A stretch of DNA of 24,572 nt, taken from Bremia lactucae. Taxonomy: Eukaryota; Oomycota; Peronosporomycetes; Peronosporales; Peronosporaceae. This document shows, one piece after another, positions 18,575 to 24,572 of the stretch. Position numbers and translations under genes: made by a program. Positions within the stretch are counted from its first letter, which is position 1, and every line of letters starts with the position of its first letter. Under the pieces are notes generated by a model. That model was given only the letters and a program-made list of their open reading frames with translations. It did not search any database and was not told where the DNA came from. The stretch covers positions 1,653,656-1,678,227 of the forward strand of contig NC_090625.1 of the NCBI RefSeq assembly GCF_004359215.1, written 5' to 3'.

Positions 18575-19977
18575 ATGCCACCGAAAAGGGTCCACTTTGG
18601 TGGGTCGTCTGCGAAGACACCCACTCAACCTCGCACTAAGCGCACGCGCCGCGTTAACACGCCAGCAGCGTCTAATGCCTTAGTCGTAACGCCGACAGCC
18701 ACTGCTGCTGTCGCGCTAACGGGGCCTAAGGAAACATCCCACTTAAAAAGTGAGAATGTTGATACGTCGCTCATTGCCGACTACAGTGAGTCGACACCGT
18801 TGCCGTCACCTCATAGTAGTGATGCGAACAACGAGCTCATGAGGAAGGATGATGGCGCATTATTGCCCATTCAAGCTTCTCTCATGGCTCACAACATGGA
18901 CACAGCAACATTTACGAATGCTGTCTCGTCGTCTGCGCTGGATAGCGCAGCGACCATTAATGAGAGCGCTGCCCGTAAAGGCGCACCCGCTTCTTTTTTG
19001 GGTAAATAACAACGCCTTATGCTCAGACCATTACCATAATAGTGCTTACATTTTCTCTGAGCCTAAAGCTCCGCCGACAACACGTGAACGTGGTCAGTTG
19101 GTGTCACAAGCCAGTCGTTTAGAACGTGGCTATGTGAGGAGTGGCATATCCCTGATGCCCTCCATCGAAATGGCCTCGTTTAAACGGGCCAAGATCGTCG
19201 CTCCTAGAGCGCGCTCTTCTAGATTCTCATAAATATAATGGCGTCTTTAAATCGTGGAGGGCTCAGGGAAAATCACTTGGACGTATTTTCCCGATCCCGG
19301 TCGTGTTGCGTTCAAATAAAACGCCGAGGCGGAATTCACGTGCCGCATTTATCCGCAGTCCGATGCGATGATACAGCGGTCCCAGCGAATTAATTTCGCC
19401 CGGTTGCGTGTGCTAGGAATCATGGGCGGTACTGTACCCCCTGTTTCTTCTTACAACGCAGCAGTCCATTTGAGACTAGCGAAGAGGCCTCAGCTGGTGC
19501 TCCTTTTCATAGGCAGCCACCAAGCCGACACATCGATTCGTTGGGTTTCGATCGGTTTCCAAGAGTCGAAACTCTTAAGTAACATTTACATTGGACGAGG
19601 ATCTGATATCTTTACTTCACGGAATGGTGGGCAAGCAACCTTCCAACAAGAAAGCGTTGATCCCCACCCGCATCTTTAAGTGCAAGCGGCGCCCGATAGG
19701 AGTGGCGATCTCGCCCACCTACTCGCGGCTGCCTTGCCTTCGTCCGTTCAGTCCCAGGTGTTTAGCGCTTCTGAACGACGTATTGCCGCTCGATGGTCAA
19801 GTCTTGCGACTGACCTCGGATCTTTATAATGTCCGAGCGAAGGCTCGTCAGGGTTATGAACGCCTGAAGACTCGCTTGGACCTTTTTGAAAAGATAATGC
19901 TGAGGGATCCGCGCTACTCGCGTGATGTACCTCCGCTCTCCAAGTCCTGTTCATGGTGGAAGGAGTCGGTCGGCTGA
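18575..19977 (+). pseudogene. Antisense ORF between pol and 3' LTR of element C, unknown function
   Basis: Runs against the direction of the element. ATG at 18575 (context AAGGATGCC) starts PPKRVHFGGSSAKTPTQPRT, a basic, Ser/Thr/Pro/Ala-rich N-terminus with KRTRR, possibly a nuclear signal; the first frame ends at TAA 19007-19009. A frameshift near 18985 continues with VNNNALCSDHYHNSAYIFSE, RGQLVSQASRLERGYVRSGI and SFKRAKIVAPRARSSRFS to 19232. After a broken part, 19591-19977 carries DEDLISLLHGMVGKQPSNKK, RIFKCKRRPIGVAIS, and, after two likely compensating shifts, YNVRAKARQGYERLKTRLDL and MLRDPRYSRDVPPLS. The intact protein would be about 470 residues. The 3' end overlaps, in antisense, the C-terminal pol linker. 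No domain recognised; not visibly similar to the antisense ORF of element A. Confidence 0.55.
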
Positions 19978-20848
19978 TAGTTTTCGCCTTCTCCGTCTCC
20001 CTCACCCGATCGACGCTCGACTGACAGTCGGCGTCACCATCGGTCTCCCTTGACGGATGGGAGTGTGACCTCATTTGGGTCTACATACCGTTTTATACGA
20101 CCCCCGTAAAATACGGGGTGCGTCTTCATATACGGGGAAGGGTGAGCCTATAATTTAGGTCTCCAACCTCTTCTACCACTGTAAAGGGCCCAATGAAACG
20201 GGGCAACAATATCGTGGCACCTCCAGGTAAAACAGAAATTCCATTTTTAGGTAGGGTAGCAGTACTTAATAGTACGTTTTCACCCGCTCTAAAGCGTTCA
20301 TTATCTTTGCGACCATTTCGGTCCGCATATGTTTGTTGCCTGTCCTGTGCGCTTGCCATTGCGTCACGGACTTTACGTGTGATGGCTAATCGCTCATCCA
20401 CAAAGCGTTGAGCCTCGCTCACGCTTTTAGCATCAAACTCGCCTATGATACCGCCAAGAGGTCGGTCATAAGGCGTAGTTTTATTGACCACTGCTAAACT
20501 GGCAGGGTCACTAGGGCAAGTTTCAGTCTTTGAGATGATACCCTCATGGGTCATCGTCATATTGACGAAACTATGTCCCTCTTTCGCACCGAGCATAGTG
20601 AGGGGCCCTCCCCCACTAAGACTCGGGCTGCGCACAAACGAGACTGGCGTCCGAGGATGGCGCAGTCCGTTAATATAAAACGGTGTCTCACCCGTACTGG
20701 CGTGGACACTGTTATTTATAGCGAACTCCACAAAGGGCAATTGCTTGCTCCACTCTTTGGGAGTTGCTATAGTGCGTAAGACATCCGCCACGACCCGATT
20801 GGCACGTTCTGTTTGGCCATCGGTCTGGGGATGATCTGCGGTCGACAT
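19748..20848 (-). pseudogene. Integrase C-terminal half, copy 1 (element C)
   Basis: Begins at the core Glu motif STADHPQTDGQTERANR, then LPFVEFAINNSVHASTGETP, FYINGLRHPRTPVSF, EAQRFVDERLAITRKVRDAM, ADRNGRKDNERFRAGENVLL and LLPRFIGPFTVVEEVGDLNY with the GPF motif. It stops at 20126 because a G4 run (20134-20137) replaces the G5 run of copy 2. The expected continuation resumes in the next frame as a polar linker (20074-19748). The first part of the core with both Asp is absent because the copy starts at the assembly join. No chromodomain found downstream. Confidence 0.8.
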
Positions 20849-21759
20849 GTGGAGCTTGCTACCNATCGGTCTGATAGCTTTTCGCCTTCACCGTCCCCCT
20901 CACCCGAACGACGCTCGACTCACAGTCGGCGTCACCATCGGTCTCCTTAACCAGATGGGGGTATGTGACCTCATTTGGGTCTACATACCGTTTCAGACGA
21001 CCCACGTAAAATACGGGGTGCGTCTTCATATACGGGGGAAGGGTGAGCCTATAATTTAGGTCTCCAACCTCTTCAACCACCGTAAAGGGCCCAATGAAAC
21101 GCGGCAACAACTTCGTAGTACCTCCAGGTAGTACAGAAATTGCATTTTTAGGTAGGGTAGCAGTACTTAATAGTACTTTTTCACCCACTCTAAAGCGTTC
21201 ATTGTTTTTGCGACCATTTCGGTCCGCATATTCTTTTTGCTTGTCCTGTGCGCTTGCCATTGCGTCACGGACTTTACGTGTGATGGCTAATCGCTCATCC
21301 ACAAAGCGTTGAGCCTCGCTCACGCTTTTAGCATCAAACTCGCCTATGATACCGCCAAGAGGTCGGTCATAAGGCGTAGTTTTATTGACCACTGCTAAAC
21401 TGGCAGGGTCACTAGGGCAAGTTTCAGTCTTTGAGATGATACTCGCATGCGTCATCATCATATTGACGAAACTATGCCCCTCTTTCGTACCGAGCATAGT
21501 TAGGGGCCCTTCCCACAAAGACTCGGGCTGCACACAAACGAGACTGGCCAAGGATGGCGCAGTTCTTTAGTTTAAATTGGTGTCTCACCCGTACTGGTGT
21601 GGACACTGTTATTTATAGCGAGCACCACAAAGGGCAATTGCTTGCTCCACTATTGGGAGCTGCTATAGCGCGTAAGACATCCGCCACGACCCGATTGGCA
21701 CGTTCAGTTCGGCCATCGGTCTGAAGATGATCTGCGGTCGGCATGTGAAGCTTGCTACC
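19970..21759. repeat. Direct duplication of about 896 bp, copies 19970-20863 and 20865-21759
   Basis: CTGATAG at 19974 and 20871, and GCTACC at 20858 and 21754, set the offset at about 896-897. The copies are closely similar with scattered substitutions and small indels, for example around 20600-20690 versus 21505-21590. They meet at the N. Confidence 0.9.
20864..20864. other. Single ambiguous base (N) at the junction of the two copies
   Basis: The only N in the window sits exactly between the end of copy 1 (...GCTTGCTACC) and the start of copy 2 (ATCGGTCTGATAG). This looks like a contig or scaffold join rather than a biological junction. Confidence 0.85.
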
Positions 21760-22032
21760 TAGCAGCTCGAACACATTATGCCAAAAACCAGACGTTAAAC
21801 GTGGATCCCGGTCCAATACTATGGACTCGGGCATCCCGTGTAGTCGGTATACATGATCCAGGAACAAGAGAGCTGCCTCCTTGTCTGTAATCAATGTCTT
21901 AGATGGTGCTAAATTCACCATTTTGCTCAGTCTGTCTACAAAGACGACTAGCCCCGTCCGATTCTTATGATCGGGCGGCATGCCAAACATTAAGTCCAGA
22001 CTTACTGACTTCCAAGAATCCGTTGTAATCAA
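20865..22032 (-). pseudogene. Integrase core and C-terminal domain, copy 2 (element C)
   Basis: The core at 22032-21613 keeps all three catalytic residues: WKSVSLDLMFGMPPD (Asp), VLDRDPRLTSGFW (Asp) and TDGRTERANR (Glu). A frameshift near 21630 follows, then from 21551 GHSFVNMMMTHASIISKTE, EAQRFVDERLAITRKVRDAM, RFRVGEKVLLSTATLPK, LLPRFIGPFTVVEEVGDLNY and MKTHPVFYVGRLKRYVD. This is the best preserved enzyme domain in the window. The reading frame is cut by the N at 20864 before any chromodomain. Confidence 0.85.
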
Positions 22033-22059
22033 TAGCGGATTCAGTAGCGCATTGCTGGA

Positions 22060-22540
22060 CGGTGCAGGCTAAATGCGCTGACACTGTTCGCAAGAGCGAA
22101 TATAGTTGGCCACCCATCGATATAGGTGCGGTTACCAAAATTCCTCTGACACTAAGAATGTTTTTTCACGGCCCAGATGCCCACTAGATGGCGCATCATG
22201 GAGCTTGGGAAGGATCATCAGCTTGAGATCTATGTCATGAGGCACATATATCCTAAAGGAATCACAAGATGACAGCTGATGCCATAACATACCATCGTTG
22301 TAGCCTCAGCGATTAAGCTTAACTTTCAGGTGCGACGGAAGGTTTTCCTTTCGCCCACCAAAGTGATCCAACAGCAGGTGACAATGATCGTCGTGAGTGT
22401 AGCTCTCTTTTATTTCAGAGGCTAATGAGCTCGTCACGTGGTATGCCTTAATGGTTGCCAGCGCTGATGGCTCAAATTGTGCTTTAGCACTATACTCACT
22501 TTCCTGGTGAGTCTAGTGCTAAAGCACAATTTCAGCCTTA
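22060..22540 (-). pseudogene. RNase H-integrase spacer and zinc-domain remnant, element C
   Basis: On the minus strand ESEYSAKAQFEPSALATIKA, HDDHCHLLLDHFGGRKENL and, near 22110-22060, YIRSCEQCQRI then a stop and PAPSSNALLNPL are visible. The zinc-domain Cys pair (CEQC) is present. The His half is not clear, and stops interrupt the frame. A 69-bp inverted repeat lies in it. Confidence 0.6.
22469..22537. repeat. 69-bp near-perfect inverted repeat
   Basis: Arms of 31 nt (22469-22499 and 22507-22537) pair at 29 positions around a 7-nt loop TTTCCTG. The core AAATTGTGCTTTAGCACTA / TAGTGCTAAAGCACAATTT is perfect over 19 bp. It sits in pol of element C. The right-hand coding arm reads ESEYSAKAQFEPSAL and the other arm puts stops in the frame, as if a small fold-back copy had been inserted. 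Confidence 0.85.
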
Positions 22541-23003
22541 TCTCGAAGTCTGTTCTGCGCGATAAAGCGTCAGCAAGACATTCGATTTACCCGGCTTATA
22601 TTCAGCTTTGAAATTAAATTCAGAGAAGAATGTGAGCCATCTTGCCATTCTAGGCGAGAGGTGCGGTGAGTTTATTGCGGTACGCAGTGATGCGTGATCC
22701 GTCAAACCACAAATGGTTCGGTGCCCAGAAGGTGCAAACGAAACTTGAAAAGAGCATGCTTTATTGAAAGTAGCTCTTTATCATACACGGGGTAATTCAG
22801 TTCCGCGGCTTTTAAAAGCCGAGACTGATAAGAGATGACACGGTCTACGCGTCGCCATCCTTCTGCATGAGCGCGCTGCCGATTGCAAAATTACTTGCAT
22901 CGCAGACGACGCTAAAGGGCTTATCCGCGGCTGGCAATGCCAAGACCGGTGCCTCCACCAAAGATTGCTTCACTGATGTGAACGTATCATGTTGTTCTTT
23001 TAA
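22540..23003 (-). pseudogene. RNase H domain of element C pol
   Basis: VVCDASNFAIGSALMQKDGD near 22920-22860 keeps the first catalytic Asp. A disrupted part follows, then LTDHASLRTAINSPHLSPRM, ARWLTFFSEFNFKAEYKPGK and SNVLLTLYRAEQ, where a frameshift destroys the last ADALSR motif. The segment between (ELLA motif) is frame-broken. Confidence 0.75.
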
Positions 23004-23384
23004 TCAAACCCATTCTGTGCCCTTTTTAAGAAAATCAGTTAATGGTTTAGTTTGCTCAGCATAATTCTTGCTATACTTATGTAAGTGATTAGCGAGCCCT
23101 AGGAATTGGCGCAAATCCTTCACATGCCGTGGGAATGGCCATTCGCTTACTGATATTACCTTGTCTGGGTCTGCTTGTACACCATGTGTACATACGATGC
23201 AACCCAGCACAGATATCTCAGGGACCCTTATGACGCACTTTTGCAAGTTGACGTACAATTGGGTGTCCTTCAAAGTCTGCAACACAGCGTCTGAATGACG
23301 CTTGTGCGACTCTATTGCGCTCCCCCTTTCTGCTGGTTGGCGGCTCGATACTTCTTCTGGGAACACATCACGGTATTTCCGCAT
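23004..23384 (-). pseudogene. Reverse transcriptase of element C with its catalytic core deleted
   Basis: The RT start YRDVFPEEVSSRQPAERG is followed without a break, near 23318, by ESHKRHSDAVLQTLKDTQLY, which normally lies just after the YxDD box. The rest of the connection is well kept: VNLQKCVIRVPEISVLGCIV, GVQADPDKVISV, DLRQFLGLANHLHKYSKNYA, LTDFLKKGTEWV. Fingers and palm with both catalytic Asp motifs are therefore missing (about 180 residues by family comparison), and the frame is still open across the junction. It cannot be active. Confidence 0.85.
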
Positions 23385-23725
23385 TATTTAAGAAAATGAG
23401 TCGCACCCCAGTCTTGAGCAGCGAACCGTTTCTTTTTGTCCGTTTCTAGGACGCTCTCGTCCATCGTGGACGACGAGCAACAGTCCACCAAGTTCTCTTC
23501 TGGAATTGGTGTGACTATTTCGTTGATATGTCCTTCCTTTAATTCAGCAAGGAACAGATCCCACGACAGCTCCGGGAGATTTACTATCTCCTCGGCAGAT
23601 TTAAAGACTTGCCGGGGCACCTCAACTGAGGATGCCTTCGCAATTTCGTCTTTGACGGCCTCAAACACCTCGTTCGAAGGTCCGTCCTCTTTATCAGGGA
23701 CTGATCCAAAGGTCACTCTTTTCAA
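23384..23725 (-). pseudogene. Pol linker before RT, element C
   Basis: Acidic linker with LSWDLFLAELKEGHINEIVT and SSSTMDESVLETDKKKRFAA, the same landmark as in elements A and B. It ends at TAA 23386-23384, overlapping the ATG of the RT piece (TAATG), so a single frameshift separates the two. An in-between stretch 23726-23960 continues the linker in other frames (for example SHEPAQCSEPGSVGRGV). Confidence 0.65.
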
Positions 23726-23959
23726 CGTGCCTTAAAACGTCCTTTTCTGTCGGGTACTCGTTCTTCGAGTCACCACGACCTTTGTCTGGGAAGCGGGTGC
23801 CGTTGCTCCCTGGCTAACACACCCCTTCCAACCGAACCAGGCTCTGAACACTGTGCCGGTTCATGCGACGCACGACTTCTTGTCAGCTCGCCGTCTACTG
23901 CCACATGCTCTCGGCTCTGTGCGGGACATTTGGCCGCAAGACTACTTGTCATCGTCCTT

Positions 23960-24497
23960 TTCACTACCCATTCTCCACGAGCTGGGTAGGAATTGGTGAC
24001 GTTTGACATTCCGTCAACGCACCCTCAGCTGTGTTCGACACGACATCAATTGCATACGCCTCTCGCAGGAGCACATCCTTTCCGGTGTCCTGCGTAGAGT
24101 TCGCAACTGTGCGTGTACGCCAGTCTATCCATGGTTGGTGTTTTTTTACTCATGGCATGCCTTGGATGAGGTCACACGGACTTTCCATACCTAGTACTGT
24201 GAGCTTCTCTTTACAAGAGAAGTCACTAAAGCTGAAGGCGAGTTCTACCTGAACTCGTTCAGACTTAACGAGCGCGCCGTTCAATAAAAGAACGGTCGCC
24301 TCTTCTCGCTTGCCAACCTGGCAAAGCGACTCAAACATCGCCGGTCTCTTTCTTAGAGCCGCGAGTTTCACAAAATTTTGTGATGCACCCGAATCCACTA
24401 GGAGGGTCATCACCTGGTCATAGCCTCTTACATGAGCGCTATAGACCAGTAGGGTTGAGGTCCGAAATTTCGAGACCTCAGGGACTATGCTACCCAT
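23960..24497 (-). pseudogene. Aspartic protease domain of element C pol
   Basis: LLVYSAHVRG, then MTLLVDSGASQNFVKLAALR carries an intact DSG active site near 24396-24388. VELAFSFSDFSCKEKLTVLG and CDLIQGMP follow. TGA at 24152-24150 replaces the usual Trp, and the same frame goes on with VKKHQPWIDWRTRTV, the expected family continuation, to about 23960. A single premature stop is the only clear lesion. Upstream the frame stays open through VGAGCPTDADSEAT to the window edge, so gag-protease linkage lies outside. Confidence 0.85.
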
Positions 24498-24541
24498 TTG
24501 TTCGACAACTCTGAACTTAGGGGTAGCTTCAGAGTCCGCGT

Positions 24542-24565
24542 CAGTAGGGCATCCCGCCCCTACTG
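24542..24565 (-). other. Stem-loop at the gag-protease boundary, element C
   Basis: CAGTAGGG and CCCTACTG form an 8-bp stem with an 8-nt loop about 146 nt upstream of the protease DSG codons. It matches the stem in element B (15333-15360) in sequence and spacing and encodes VGAGCPTD. Confidence 0.5.
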
Positions 24566-24572
24566 CGCTCCT

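Larger units (their letters stand above)
17823..24572 (-). mobile_element. Ty3/gypsy LTR retrotransposon C, partial (runs off the window)
   Basis: Minus-strand element with protease (24497), pol linker, RT remnant, RNase H, integrase (present twice), then a plus-strand ORF, PPT and 3' LTR. Gag and 5' LTR are outside. Because the two integrase copies meet at a single N (20864), the 17823-20863 part may come from a different copy or allele than 20865-24572. Integrase and RNase H keep catalytic residues, but the RT core is deleted. Confidence 0.8.

Overview
The window looks like a repeat-rich, gene-poor stretch of an oomycete (Peronosporales-type) nuclear genome. This is inferred from chromodomain-bearing Ty3/gypsy retrotransposons whose gag-pol proteins resemble the families I know from Phytophthora and downy mildews. 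No species can be named from the sequence alone. I see no rRNA, tRNA, CRISPR or bacterial-type operon.

Layout. (1) 1-2102: one host-like reading frame on the plus strand. It opens with 309-bp (103-residue) tandem repeats, then has an unrecognised basic domain, a short stretch resembling the end of an ABCG/PDR nucleotide-binding domain, and a Ser/Pro/Lys-rich tail. (2) 2531-9806: gypsy element A on the plus strand, LTR to LTR: LTR, PBS, gag, protease, RT, RNase H, integrase, chromodomain, then an ANTISENSE reading frame, PPT and LTR. (3) 9807-11251: intergenic, holding a fragment of the LTR family of element C. (4) 11252 to about 17230: gypsy element B on the minus strand, two LTRs, gag with a CCHC zinc knuckle, broken protease, most of RT and RNase H deleted, integrase with two catalytic residues lost. 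(5) 17231-17822: no gene seen. (6) 17823-24572: gypsy element C on the minus strand. Its 3' LTR is at 17823-18442, an antisense (plus-strand) reading frame follows at 18575-19977, and pol then runs from integrase back to protease. The gag and 5' LTR lie beyond the window. Its integrase end is present twice, as about 896-bp direct copies that meet at a single N (20864), which marks an assembly join.

All three elements are decayed by stops, frameshifts, deletions or lost catalytic residues, so none looks autonomous. Their domain order is normal for chromovirus-like Ty3/gypsy elements. The most interesting point is that two distinct elements carry a long antisense reading frame between pol and the 3' LTR. 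I know of no function for either product.
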